Of a DNA stretch of 64,000 bases, positions 1 through 12,464 are shown piece after piece (position 1 is the first letter of the stretch; every line of letters begins with the position of its first letter). The translations under genes and the position numbers were made by a program. The notes beneath the pieces are model-generated. The model was not told the DNA's origin. It worked only from the letters and a program-made list of their open reading frames with translations, and ran no database searches. Source of the stretch: Isoetes taiwanensis (Eukaryota > Streptophyta > Lycopodiopsida > Isoetales > Isoetaceae). Location: the NCBI GenBank assembly GCA_021234155.1, contig JAJEKV010000021.1, positions 19,343,881 to 19,407,880 of the forward strand, in the 5' to 3' direction.

Positions 1-2229
1 ACTTGGTAGGCTGCACGCTGACTTGAGCATGGTATGCTGGTGGCATCCGGAGTCGTCATCTTTTGGCTCGAATTTGCAGCAGAAATCAAAGACCGCATTT
101 TATAAAACTATAGGATAGGTGGTGGTGGAAGCAGGAAAAGGGTGCATTCTGGAATGTAGGTGGTGACTGCGATCCAATACACGGTCTCTCTGCCAGCTCC
201 CTCAGAGTCCTCCTGCAGGCACGGCAATGAGCCCTCGTAATATTTCTCTGTTTGTATTGGATGGCGGAATTTTGCAAAAGGAGAGGATGACTCAACGAAG
301 TCTGTGGTTTTGTGAGTTACGCAAACAACATTTCGAAACTCTTTACTATTGTCATCGCAGCGCTACCCCCAGAGGAAGCCTCGCCTTTGTGATAGAAGCT
401 ACCGGCGGAATACTAAAATTCGTTAAGGAAAGCTCTTCTTTGGGCAAGGTCAACGTTTGGTGCGGTAGCGCGCTTAACCATATTCAATGGTATCCACTTG
501 TGCGAGATAAATTTCCGCCGGTGGCTAAACGAGCATGGATGAGGGGTGCATAAGCGGTGTTTTCTTCTGGATAGACCCGACTTGAAAATATAACTACAGC
601 GGATGATAAGGATGAAAATAGATCTAGAATTTGTGTTTCTGCCCTCTACCCTTGGAATGTCCGGGTGTGACGAAAGGACATAGATAAACGTGGGTTTCGT
701 CGATAAAATGACTATCCTTTGTTGGTGTTTGCCATGATGCCGCTAACGATTCCATGTTAGAATATAATAGGTAGAAATTGCTGAGAACATCGAGAATGGT
801 TTAGTTTACGTCAGCGATAGGCGGGTCCCCGAGGATTTCCTTGGGGTGTTTTTAGAAAGGTTCTTACGACTGATTAGAGGTCCTATGAAAGATAAAAAGT
901 GGTAGGCTTTTGCTTTCGTGTACCGAAGGCTGACTTTGAATACTAGTTCACCAAACTAAGATTTGACTCGAATCATTAAAAGCAATGCAACCCCGAGGAG
1001 AAGGCGGGGAAATGCTGGAGGCGGGAGCGTGAGAGCATGGAGAAAAATTGAAGTCAAAGCGTGGCGTTCCTGTCTTCAGGGTTAAGGAGGCAAGTGGGGT
1101 TGCGGTACGGCCAGGAGGGATCATGCAAAAGCCTCCCGGATACGGCAGAGTTTGGGAATCCGACCCGCCGTGGTAGAAACTTTCGTGAAGGTGAGACTTA
1201 GCGTTTGAAGTTCGTATTGGCGAATGCGGCATCAAGAATTGAAGTGCATTTAGGCGCTGCAGGATTCAAACTGGCCAGCCGGTGAAAGGTAATTCCGCAG
1301 CGAGGCGCGATATGTAGCTTTGTTGGCTGACGAGGGACAAAGCCGGCGCTTGGCGTTGTGAAACACTTTGCATGGCTAACTCTTTGTTTTCTCCCCGCGG
1401 TTTGGGCTCCACGGCGCGTCGTTATCGTAGAATGCAGATACGTGTAACGTGCCAAAGGCGTTTCTAGAAGCTTATTATGATGATGGCTTCGAGGCGAATC
1501 CCTGCAGATGATACTAGTGGATCCCATCCATAGTCACATAAAGTCATGTTGAATAAATTTAGATTGTTTCGGGGTGCCCGTCGGTCCTCAAGTAGGGCAT
1601 AGAAATGTTAGTAGAAGTCACTTGGGGTGGTGCGGAAGCATGAATCGAGACTTTAATGACGTTTGGGGACTTAGTAAGTCTGTAGGTTTCCACATCCGAA
1701 TCCAGGATAAGCCGGTCTTAAATTAGGCTTATCTTGAGTACTAGGTGGTCGGCTTGTTCAAGAAAGGGACATCATAGCCAGTAAGTGGGTAGTGCTCTTA
1801 AGATGCTTTACCATAAATCGGTGGGGCTCTAAAATCGCAACCATATACAGGGTGCTCATGAATGAAGTTTATTTTATTCGTATCCATCATGAGTGGCAAG
1901 CGTACGGTATGATGCTCAGAATCTTTATTAGGCGCATCGAACTTCGTCGGACCCCTAAGGAGATGGTCCACTATCGAGTTGAACGAAAGGGACTAAATTC
2001 TACGGTGTAATCTTCATATCATTGAATACAGTATAAAAGTGTTCTCATTTGAGTGTATTTATTTATCTACAAATGCTAATCAAACACCACCTTCTCACCT
2101 AAAACAGAAAATCATTTTAAGCCTCCACATTTACATTTTAAAATTGCAACAATAAAGCGGCATATGCACAGCAAAACGCTATATTGAAAGGTGTACGGTA
2201 GTAGCGCGGGCGAACCTTAAATCAGTTTA
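1..2229. other. no recognisable gene
   Basis: I see no domain, splice pattern or known repeat that I can name here. Two uninterrupted frames exist (227-553 and 1792-2010, both +), of 108 and 72 codons. Neither shows a family signature, and both could be chance in this moderately GC-rich stretch. The base composition is more balanced than in the T-skewed block that follows. Confidence 0.4.
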
Positions 2230-4780
2230 AATAAGATGATGGATTTATTTGGTAGTTTATTTATATTTTTAAGATGGTCCCTCTTAAATTCAGCGTGCTT
2301 GTATTTTCATTTGGTACTGGTTTCGTTGCCTGCAGTCCCACTTCGACTGCTGTATGGCTCATATTTATGTTTTGATTACTCATTTATAAAACAAGGCGCT
2401 TTTGATGGAGCACGTTTTGCATTCCACTTCTCATTTGTTTATCTTGTTGTTCCACTTTTGTGTTTTGCTTGTGATCATACGATCCCTTGATTTTCATTTT
2501 AGTTGTTGGTCCCTTTAAAACCACTTTTTGCGTAAGTTGTTCTAGTGGTTTTAATTGTACGCGCTTCTTTTCGTTTAATAAAGCAGTTGTCCTTTGCTTT
2601 AAAATTTGCTCAAGGTGGTATTTTATATTGTTCCGATTCATTTTATATTCACGCAGGACTTATTTCACATCCCAGTTGTCCTAGCCAGGTACGCTAATAT
2701 CTCAATTTGTTTTAGTGAATTGCACTCATTTTGTTTTCGCGGTTTGTTTTTGACCTTCGTAGCGCTTGGTTTGTTCAGTTTGTCGGCGGGTTGTTAGTTT
2801 TTGGTTTACTTTTGTAATTTAAATTGGCTACGTATTTTTGACCCCACCTTACATCTCCGTTTTGATTTTGTTTCGCCGCCATGGCCATTCGTCATGTGCA
2901 TTCGTTTCTTTATTCGATTCATGGTTTCCCACTCTTACATTTCCATTTCGATATTCTGTGGTTTGACAGTATGGTTTGTTTGTGCTCGTTATCTGGTAAA
3001 GCTTCATTCGAGCATTTCTTTGTGGATTGGGGTTGGTACGCTAGTCATTTTTGCATTTATTGCTTTCAGGTTCTCATTGCTCGCGGTTTGAAGGCGGTTT
3101 CGCCGTAGTTCTTTGTCCTCTTGCACCTTGAGTGACTTTCATTGCAGTTGGATGGGTTTGGATTTTGCTGGAATGTTTTCAGTGTAGTATTCATTAGTGC
3201 ACATTAGTCCATTTACCATGATCGCTCTATTTGGTAGTAGTGTGTTTGGCTCATGCGTTCCATGATTATTTCTTTTCTCATCTCTTACATTTCTATTCCA
3301 TCTTCGCCAACTTCATTTTATATCATATTTTTCCACGGCATTTGTTCATTGTGTTCTTCATTTTTATACATGTTGTTTCAGGTAGGCTTCACCACTCCTG
3401 GGTTCCTCGACCTTTGTCTCTACCTTCTCTTTTTCCCTTTGCTCCATTTTTCCTTAGATTTTATCTTCCTTCTTTTTCTCACAGTTTTAAGCTCCTTGTT
3501 GCTCTAGATAGACCATCTCGGTACTTCAGGGGCTCCTTCCATACTTCTCGTTAAATTCGACTAGCTCTTTGTGGGTTTGGGTCCTCTTGTCTCTTTTATA
3601 CCGTTACATTTCCATTGATGCCATTATTAGTCGCCATCCTATGTTGTTAGATCTATGATTTGGTTTGTTGTTTCATTAGCGACATTGTTCATACTCCTTT
3701 GTGGTTTACAAACCATACTTTTGTACCTTCCGCGCGGCGTTGGCTTTGTCTTCCATCGGCCTTATGTGCATTACATTGTGTGGTCTCATTTCTCGCCCTC
3801 GCCAGAACATATTCCCTCTGGAACTTATATAGCGCATCTATATTGAGATTTGTTCTACACTCATTTCTATGGGCGACATATATATATTTGTCCCCGGACC
3901 CATCACAAATTACTTACGCGTTCCATTGCGATAGCAATATCCCTTATCAGGCTCGGCTTATTCAACAGATGGACGCCTTTCTAATTTGTTAAACCTGCTG
4001 TGTAGGCGTTCCTCTTAGGCTCACGGGTACCATATCTTCTCTATCTACCGGTTTCCATCACTCCTCGCCGATGGTTTTAATGCGCATCGATCATATGAAT
4101 TTCAACACTTGGTATACACTGGAACCTTTTCCTTTTAGTGGTTAACATCTCGTCTTTGGTTTCCATACTTTGGGTGGCACAGGAGCCTCTAAATGTTTCT
4201 TAGCTTTCTTTCTATGTTTTTATAGGCGCATATGTTCTTATTCTTTTTTTTCTCGGTGCAACCGTAGCTTTCCCTGTGCCTACTCATTATTTTATTCTTT
4301 CGGTGTTTGTATAATCTTCTATATTTTTTTGGCGTTCCTTTGTCACTCCTCTGTCGATTCGGCCTCTCTTTATTGTTCGATCATCGCCGTTCTCTTGAGC
4401 TAGATTTCTCCTCTTCTCTATCCCATCGGTTTCCCTCACCCTCCCCTCCCTTGATGGTTTTTTTTCATTTTATCGTGTTGGGTATTTTCTTTTCTATGCC
4501 CTTTAAATTTGCATTCTTTATTTCTCGGTACGTGGCTTTAGCCTCCGAGGCATATACTTATTAGTTTACTCTTTCTTGGCATGGCACTAGTTTTTATTTA
4601 TTCATTCATGTTTTTCTCTCGGTGTGGCGTTGTAGCCTCCGGAAGTCAATATTTATGATTCATGTTTTCTCTCGTGCCGGCTATTTGCCTCGAGATCATA
4701 TTTGTGTTTTTCGTACATTGGCCTTTGTAGCCTCGGAGGCCTAATCGGTTGTTTTTTCCCGCGATGGGTCATTCCGCGGG
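2230..4780. repeat. T-skewed low-complexity block
   Basis: The top strand is strikingly rich in T, with recurrent words such as TTCATTTT, TTTGTTTT and TTACATTTC and few A runs. Several frames stay open on the + strand, giving Phe/Leu/Ser/Cys-rich translations that look hydrophobic only because T-rich codons encode such residues; I read them as compositional artefacts. Between about 4530 and 4760 a loosely repeated unit appears around GTAGCCTC(C)GGAGGC. The block has the same strand asymmetry as the polypyrimidine tract at 26.9-28.4 kb but is less pure. Confidence 0.5.
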
Positions 4781-6240
4781 CCGGTTCCCGATTAGTCGGC
4801 TGTTGTTTTTCGGCGCGGCGTGGCCTGGAGCCCCGACTCTTCTTGCCTATGGCATCCCGACTCGTAATGAGGTTATTTTTTTCTTCCTTGATTCTGCAGG
4901 ATTGTTTAAGGTCTTGTGGTTGCCATAGTGCGTGGAATGCGGGGCTTCAACTATTTGGCAGGTTTTCTCAAAAACCTAAGAAGGCGCGGGTTCTTCTTCC
5001 CGATGAGGAGCAGTCACGGGTCTTCTCACCTTTTGCATCGACCAAGTGGCGGATAAAACCATCTTTATGTTGTATTCTTGATTATCATCATGCTCTCGAT
5101 GGTTGTCTAGTTTGAGCATTTAAAGTTCATATTTCTAATTTATCTATCTCTCTTGAGGGATCCATTTGTACTCAATATTTTTAAAGCTCAATGAGAACAC
5201 CACTTCACTATCGGGCATATATGTTGTCATAGGACCCATCCTAGGAATGGATAATAAGCTTGATGCATCCCTAACTATGCCATAAAAAATCTCTTTAAAT
5301 TTTCTTCACATTGTCGTTTTAAATCTTAATTTGAGCGTGACATGGATAACAATTGACTAAAGAATTGAAGCTTTGTAGTTCTTAATTCTTATGTGATTTT
5401 TACTCTAACTTGATGCCCTTGGATGAATGAGGTGAGCTTCAGTCCTTGACTTTGGATTGGGAGTATCCACTCAACAAGATTTACATGGCAAGATTCTTAG
5501 ATAACGTTATGAGATAAAATTATTGTAGAATATGAAATGAGATGTGACAATCATGCAAATGTGGTATTATTTAACAAGCTTGACTACCCTCCTCTCCCCC
5601 CCTCCCCTTCCCACTTCCTACAACAATCTTTGAAATTCTAGCCTATAAACGCATTCAACATCTCAAACCAAAAATTGGCGGGCTAAAATCTGAACTGATT
5701 AGATTTCTTACTTTTTATTCTGGGCTGAGGGACTTAGAAATTCCTTCAAAAAAAAATCATTCTTCAGTCCGCCGATCCGACATGGTTTTGGAATGCCCCA
5801 AACATAACTTTTTGCGTATATATTCGGGTAAGGCTATTGAAATACAAAAACGAGCGGAAGTACTTTTTACGTAAGAATTTTTGTTCTCTACATTTGATCT
5901 TTTCTCTCGGTTGACAATCTATTGTCTTGTGAAAACAGAACATTTCAAGATTCACAAGTTTTATAGATGATGATTGATCATATCAAGCCGTGGACGAACA
6001 AAGCATCAAAGAGCAAGATATTTCAAATCAACTGGGATAATGTTTATGGTCTCTTTTAGGAATGTGAAAACTAAAAGATTTGAGATGTGGGAAGGCGCAG
6101 TGTGCACTTATGGTCCATGATGGACTTGATTGGGTTCTTTTTGGAGACCATCTCATTGCCTTTTCACACATTATGATGTTTTTAAATGATGCCAATCCTC
6201 TCAAGGCTCGTGAGCCCTATATTGATCAATAGGTGCGTAG
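4781..6240. other. intergenic, no feature seen
   Basis: A + frame of 137 codons (4702-5115) starts in the T-skewed block and ends here with no recognisable domain. The rest is AT-rich, with a C-rich patch at 5583-5610. An acceptor-like TAG at about 6238-6240 precedes the methyltransferase-like reading frame of copy A, so an upstream exon may lie in this stretch, but I cannot identify it. Confidence 0.3.
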
Positions 6241-7211
6241 GTTTTGAAACAAGTAATTCAACCAAGTAACTTCACATTATGCATACCCGATATACCTTAT
6301 GGCTTCAAGATAAAGGATAATCGCTTTGACGACAAAGCTTTTACTTGGAAGGAGGTGGAGGCATTTCTGGAAGGATTTAAAGAGATCACCACCTCCTCCT
6401 ATTGGAGAGTAATTTTATTTCATTCAGATGTTCAAACAATGTCTGTGATAAAGCCACTGTCTACAATATGAAATGCTGGTTTTGAGGGTTGCATGTGGTA
6501 AGTTTAAACTTATCTTCATTTTGAAACGTACCGTTCACTTTTCTGATTTCTAGTTTCTGCAGGATAAAAACAAATAATAAAGGCAATGGTGGTGAAGCTC
6601 GTCTAGTTAGTAAGTTGGAGCATCTCCATATTGGATACTATAGTGTTGACGGTAAAAGGAGTATGCAGCATTACAACACAACAGATGAAACTCAACCACC
6701 AAGCAACGTGTTTTGTTATCCAGCTGTGCTTCCAAAGTTGAAAAGATATCCGAGTGAGCAGGGGACAAATAGTATCACATTATCAAAAGCCCCGGTTAAT
6801 TTCTAAGCTTATTAGTTGGTTTTCAAGACCAAGTATTTGGATTTTTCGGATTAGGGGCAAGCGCAGCTTTGTGCCCTTAAGAAAGGACGAAACATTATCT
6901 CAGTTGATATTGATCTATATAATGTTAGTTTTATAAAAACAAGAATAAGTTCTTGTGAGTCCTTGCCTGATGAAAATCAAGAGTTAGGCGACAATAGCTT
7001 CAGTGGAACTCTAACAGAAACTTTCTCTGAAATTCAGCCACCACCTAGTGGTAGGTCTGATGACGAGGTTGTTTTTGCAGAGCTTGATCTCGCTACTGTA
7101 ATTCCTGAAGAAACTCCTAAGGCTTCATCAACAATTCCTTTGGTAAATATTGGCCTTGAAAAGGAGAAAGAGAAGAATGGAACTGATGAAGAAGAACCCA
7201 TTGATTACTAA
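6241..7211 (+). pseudogene. beta-class DNA amino-methyltransferase-like gene, copy A
   Basis: Three reading-frame segments line up with the methyltransferase-like gene at 56.7-58.7 kb. The first (6244-6471) has a catalytic motif IV of the form DIPYG, then a segment ending SSYWRVILFHSD that matches the YWILCF strand of the other copy. A GT-AG intron of about 65 bp (6498-6562) follows. The second segment (6564-6806) contains IGYYSVDGK, equivalent to VGIYEEETG. The third, across a frame change near 6860-6900, has a glycine-rich loop and ALKKGRNIISVDID, resembling the SAM-binding motif I region. Motif IV before motif I is the order of beta-class N6-adenine/N4-cytosine methyltransferases. An acidic tail ends EEPIDY at 7211. 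This is the only copy here with a near-canonical DPPY motif. Frame changes make it a probable pseudogene, or a gene with uncalled introns or assembly indels. Confidence 0.5.
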
Positions 7212-7225
7212 AGTAGTTTAACATT

Positions 7226-7372
7226 TTCTTGAGATACAAGTTTAAGAACTCCTTGTTGTGAATTAAATTGCCATTTCTTTGGTAATCGTTTTACTATTTT
7301 GTCATTTGCTTGAGATATGAAGTTTAAGAACTACTTGTTGTGAATTAATTTGTCATTTCTTTGGTGATTGTT
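7226..7372. repeat. 81-bp tandem duplication
   Basis: Two copies of a unit containing TTTAAGAACT and CTTGTTGTGAATTAA followed by CATTTCTTTGGT lie about 81 bp apart, just after the stop codon of copy A. They differ at several bases, so the duplication is not recent. The position suggests 3' untranslated sequence. Confidence 0.75.
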
Positions 7373-9680
7373 TTTTTCCTTTAGTAACATGCTTGTGATC
7401 TTTTTGTTTTAAAAATTGTGTTGTGCTTTTAATTAAATAATTCTTAAACCTTATGTTATTTGTCAAACATCTTTCAACTAGTAGAAGCTTGAAATTGATA
7501 ATTTTTTTCGTTATTGTTTGATTCCTACTCTTTAAAAAGAAAAGAGAAAAGAACAACCATTTAGTCCTAATAAACTATTGGAAAGAGACTAGCACTTCGA
7601 TTATTTGGTTATAAGTGAACAAATTAAGTAATCTTAAAGATGAATGATTCGATTGCATGCTTGTAACTCTATAAATGAAGTTTTAATACAGATGAATGCA
7701 CTTTAAGATCCTTTGTCAATGCTATTTTTCGTTAGCAACTTCATGCATTATATAAAAATCTTCTAAAAGTTGCTATGTCAGAAGATGTTCTTTGTTAGAG
7801 TGATCATGTAGATAGAAAAAGCATACTAAAAATGCCTAATTTTAAGCTTCTATTTATCAGTAATTTTGTGCAATGATTAAAATAGGACAAAAAATGCTCA
7901 AATTTATACTGCCATGCATTAACAATTAAAAGTCTTGAAAAAAAGAGCATTTTTCTAACTTCATTCAATTTTTTTAAAGGAATCTTTTAAATGCACTTTT
8001 AAAATAAATCGTTTAATTTAAGATGTTGTTTTAGGAGCAAAAAAATAGTTCATAAATTGTAAGCGTAAAATTTTAAAAGAAGTTACCTACTTGGGCACAT
8101 TGATGGGGAGCAAAAATAGATCGTGAATTTTTTGAGAGAAATTACATAATTGACGTTGATGTTGCTGAATTGTAATATTTCATTCGGTGTTAAACCTAGA
8201 GCACTTGAAGTTTCAAGTAAAAGTGTTAAAAGTGGAGCAACTCCAAGGACAATAAAAAGTGTGCTAACAAAAGGTTTGCCAAAATAAGTTGACACATGAT
8301 TTCATTCATGTGAACAATTTTAATTAAAAGAAGATATTTGATGGAAGGCCTACTATGGCCTTTACATATATGTTTGATATGAAAGTTAGTTGGAATCTTA
8401 TTCATAAGTAAAGAAGATAGAGCAAGTTAATGCTAGTAAAGTAAATGGGGAATATAAAACATGCATTACTATTTTGAAAGTTGGATAGTAAATGTTGGTT
8501 TGTCATCTTTAAGACCACCTATCTTGTCTACAATCAGTTCTCCGGTATGCAATGATTATCTGAATAGTGCTTCCATATACAAAGCTTTGATTGATGCTTT
8601 CCTACCAGGAAAAGGTACAATAGTTAAAAGTTCATTAAATAAGTGCATATAAGTAACGTCCTCAATAACTCAATAAGGAATAGAGCCACATCAATATAAC
8701 TATATCTAAATCTAAAGGGCAAACATTAAAAAACCTATTTGTTTAGAGCTAATAAAAATATTGTGGTTAACCTTGCAATGTGTCCAGCCCACCTCAAAAC
8801 CGAAAACCTCAAGGACTTCACCAACATAGCACTCAAGGACTTCACCAACATAGCACCATCATCTTAACACGTCAAAAGAACTTAGAATGGCTGCTTGCTT
8901 TTAGAGTTCAATTATATTTAAATGACGTGAAGATCACCTGTGCCTGAACACACCTATTCATATTGCATAACTGCATAACTAAGAAAAACACAAAAGTGTA
9001 GCTTGCCGTGTAGAATTATAGCATTGCAATCCACTCCTCTATGCACATATCATAAATGGATGTCTGACAAATGGTTAAATAGTTGTCACAAGAAAATAAT
9101 ATTAAAAGCCATGCAAATGATGCTTTGCATAATATCTGCTCCATTAACATACTTCAGCCTATGATAAGTTTATCCATCTTCTTATGGAATGCATGAATAT
9201 ACACGAGTCACGACCATATTCTTCAGCATGCATATAACCATGAAACTCGCCTTGCATATCCACCCTGTCATAAGAACTGGCAACAGGGCATGAAAATGAT
9301 TAGCATCATAAATGGGCTTAGAAAATCTAGAGAAATTGAAATTTAGAAGCAATTCATCGATATAAAAAGACATCACATATAATTAGATCTTTGTCTTTTT
9401 CTTTCATACTTTGCATGCCGACTTCAATAACATCATCTACACGAAAACTTAATGTTAGCTTCATGACTTGTGACCGTCAAGAGAGTCACTCTAAATCATA
9501 TCAATATGCATGCTAGCTCTACTTAAATAGCGTTACACAAAAATTCAAAATGTGTTTTTACCGAATGAGGTTAAGAAAACACAAACAACCCGATAGCGCA
9601 TAACCCGATAGCAGATGGTGTCAAAAATCAAGCAAGCGGTCATTTGGCAACATAACAATATAACAACAAAGTCGATCCGA
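7373..9680. other. AT-rich intergenic stretch
   Basis: I see no coding signature. A weak tandem pair lies at about 8034-8160, where units share AAAAATAG and GAAGTTAC/GAAATTAC words, and a 20-bp direct repeat (CAAGGACTTCACCAACATAG) occurs twice near 8812-8852. Short open frames, such as 8461-8652 on the + strand, are chance length for this composition. Confidence 0.4.
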
Positions 9681-11735
9681 GTAATGTGAGTAACCTACTA
9701 AGTTATATTAACCAAAATGCATTACGTAAACAAAGGACCACAAGCCAAAAGAAATCTAGAGATGTTAACATAACAATCCTACGGGACTTACCTAAGCCCT
9801 CGCGCGGATTTTGTATCGAACCGAAAGGCGTTAGCTTTTATGCCGCCCCGAAAACCTTAACGCCCTTGGCCTCTGATTTAGCCGAGGGATTAAATCCGGT
9901 ACCGTCTATTCTAAGAGGTTATATCCGGTAACAATTTGGGCCAAAACTGTTATGACCATAACAAGAATGTTATGACCATAACATTTCTCGCTTCCACCAT
10001 GGCACTCTACCGCCGCCGATCCATGCATGCGAAAACATGCGAAATGAATCTTTCAAAACGTAAGCACCCCGGTAGGCGAATCCGTGATAGCAATGCCCCA
10101 TTCTTGATGATATGTCATTTTGAGATTAAACAGAAAGATCCCGGGCCAGAGCGCCGTTCCATTCGCAAAATCGTCGGAAGGGGAAAAACCTGTAAAAAAC
10201 AGAGCTTTGATGGAGATATGAACAGGGAAGTACCGGAGTATTGCCGCATCTCAACAATACCTCAAAGCCAGCCGAATCCTTGGCGATAAGCCCCATCCTT
10301 GGCGATAAGCTGCCGGAGAAAAAAATAGAAAGATTAGTGACGGAAAATGGAAAAATGCCAATCGATTGCAAGCCTGATTGCTTGATCGCTTCATCTGGAC
10401 CTTGGACCCCTGGCATATCAAAGAAATGTGTTAAGATTTAAGTTTTTTTTTTCCCTAAATCTGTATCGGAAGTTAAACAGTCGAATCTCCGCCATAACCG
10501 TGGTCGAATCTTCCGCCATGGCCTCTGCCATAGCCAAGGCCTGTGAAGAATCTTATCAAGAATCCGGCTGTTGGAGCTTGAGCCCATTCCGGCTGTTGCC
10601 TGCTGCAGAGTCTATTTCTTCATCTTTGGGTGAGTCTTCTATCTTAAGAGAGCCACAAATGGGTGCTGATCCTTCAAATCTCCTGTTGTTCGCGGAGTTT
10701 TTTGTTTCCGTAAACCGATGCTTGGGAATACATTGCCAAGCTTGACTATGGCATGCCACTCGCTAAATGCCTCTACCCAGATCGTTTAAGGCCGATAGCG
10801 TCTCCCTGGGTTATGGGCCAGAAAATGGTTCATGCATGTGGGAAAGAAAATCCCTCGCCGCATCGCCGCATCGCCTCTAATTCCCTCGCCACATGGCCAC
10901 CTGCCATTTTCCTCGCCCATAACTCCTGAGAGGACGTTATCTAGCCCATCACAGATTCTATCAAGCTGGAAGAAAAGATCAAGTTGACATATCATCTCGA
11001 TTCTGTACTGCATTGAGCCCTAAATAGCATATATCTGCCAAGCATCTAACCACATCGATTACATTCTAATTCCTCGATTGTCTTTGGCATGCTTTCCGCC
11101 ATGAAAGTACCATGCAACGCAGCGGATTTATGAGTTTCTTGCTCTAAAACAAATCTTGGATCTACCCTAAAACGACTATTAGGACCATTACTTTATCTTC
11201 CATATCCTTCCCCATCGAAATCATCGGGATATCGGCCGATCTTGCAAAGGACCCCATCAAAATCATCGGGGGCATCCGCCGCTCTTGCAAAAGGGACCGG
11301 AATCATGTTTCCATGGGCGAGAATGTAGGCAGCCATTTGGGCTCCATGTAACTGCAATTTGCTCCACGTTTCACCGCATTTCTTGCTCGGGGCCTAAGAT
11401 ACTTGCTCTAAGGATGTTCCACACATATGAAACGTTATCATCTACTTGTATTTGCGGATGCAAAGAAAACCCAAATTGTACAAGGCGTTGAGACCTAATC
11501 CAATTCCAAGACCGCCAGTAGGACAAACGCGACAGAAGAGGCCGCGATTTCAGCCCAGCCGCAGACTCATCGAGGCTGCCCTGAGCAATGGCAAATGTAA
11601 AGGGTAGCGATCTAATGAGTCACGCTGCCTCGGGCTTTACTTCGCAGCATTACTTAGCCTCGTGCATTGAATTAAAAGAAATACAAAGAAGCATAGTTTA
11701 GGTGCATGCAGTGAATAGAACCGGGGTTGGGTGTA
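9681..11735. other. unassigned stretch with Gly-rich antisense trace
   Basis: Base composition becomes more balanced, and open frames of 81-117 codons occur on both strands (for example 9686-9931 + and 9936-10289 +), without a domain I recognise. Read on the minus strand, 10490-10560 encodes a glycine/tyrosine-rich run of the GYGRGHGG type, similar in flavour to the repeat at 17.3 kb. This may be a relic of a glycine-rich-protein gene. The rest is unassigned. Confidence 0.3.
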
Positions 11736-11740
11736 GAAGG

Positions 11741-11837
11741 CCACGCCAACTAAGGAGATCATGGCAAAATAACCCCGAGTCGGCAGGCCGAGGGTTATTT
11801 TGCCATGATCCCGAGAGGGAGGGTTGGCCTCCCTTAA
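11741..11837. repeat. long perfect-arm hairpin
   Basis: A 19-bp arm starting GATCATGGCAAAATAACCC (11757-11775) is matched exactly in inverse orientation by the arm ending at 11810, separated by a short GC-rich loop containing GTCGGCAGGCC. Pairing continues imperfectly outward through GGCC..CCAAC and GTTGGCC, giving a foldback of roughly 95 bp. The size and shape would fit a small MITE or a microRNA-like precursor. No flanking target-site duplication was obvious. Confidence 0.75.
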
Positions 11838-12140
11838 ACCCAGTCCGAGCAAGTTATGTTACCTGATTTGATGCTAATATCTGATATCTAAGGCATTTTC
11901 ATGATTCCCAATAGCTTGTTTCTAGCTTCAAGATTTTCAGGATTTTTTTTTCGTTGGATACAAGCTCAAGCCATGCCATCGCCGCATATTCTTCCGATTC
12001 GGTGAAGTTCCATTCGGCACCTCTCAAAATGGCATGAACCTTGTTTTTGCCTTCATAGTTTCATGTTTTGAAACAAGAACAAGGCAGGAGCTATCGGATT
12101 TCAAAAGGTATGCCGAGCATCGCCGGATTTAAGTGCTTAG

Positions 12141-12464
12141 TGTTGATAGGAGAATGAAGAACGAAACCTAAATCTCATATATTGATGTAAATCAATGATA
12201 ACAATGAGTGACAAATGACAATGAAGGTAATCAAGAACGTAAGGTATCTTGAATGGAAAAGTTTAAAACTGGAAGAAGAGCCCGATTCTTCGTTCTTGCT
12301 TCTAATGTTGTGAGCTATTTATACTAGTGGCTCAAGCGGTTTGATGCTGGAAATAGGAAAAGGAATCGCTATTCCTGAAGCTCCCGAACGTGGGAGAATC
12401 TCTTTAACGCTTCTCGATCATAGGAATCTCCTCGACAAAGAATGAGAGAATAATCCAATCAATA
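12141..12464 (-). mobile_element. Ty1/copia 3' LTR
   Basis: Reading the minus strand, the copia coding remnant ends in ADIFTKAL-type RNase H sequence and is followed by a purine-rich GAGTGGGGG (12465-12473), a good polypurine tract. The LTR would begin just after it as TATTGATTGG and end as CCTATCAACA at 12141, short imperfect inverted termini of TGTTGATAGG type. A TATAAATA box lies inside on the same strand at about 12315-12324. Length is about 324 bp. I see no 5' LTR partner in the window, so the element is truncated. Confidence 0.65.

Noticed and set aside
1464-1525. Cluster of restriction-site-like hexamers (TCTAGA, AAGCTT, CTGCAG, ACTAGT, GGATCC) suggesting cloning-vector sequence
   Set aside because: The order and spacing do not match a polylinker, the sequence between sites is not vector-like, and the flanks are continuous with the surrounding DNA. 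ACTAGTGGATCC is a 12-bp coincidence.
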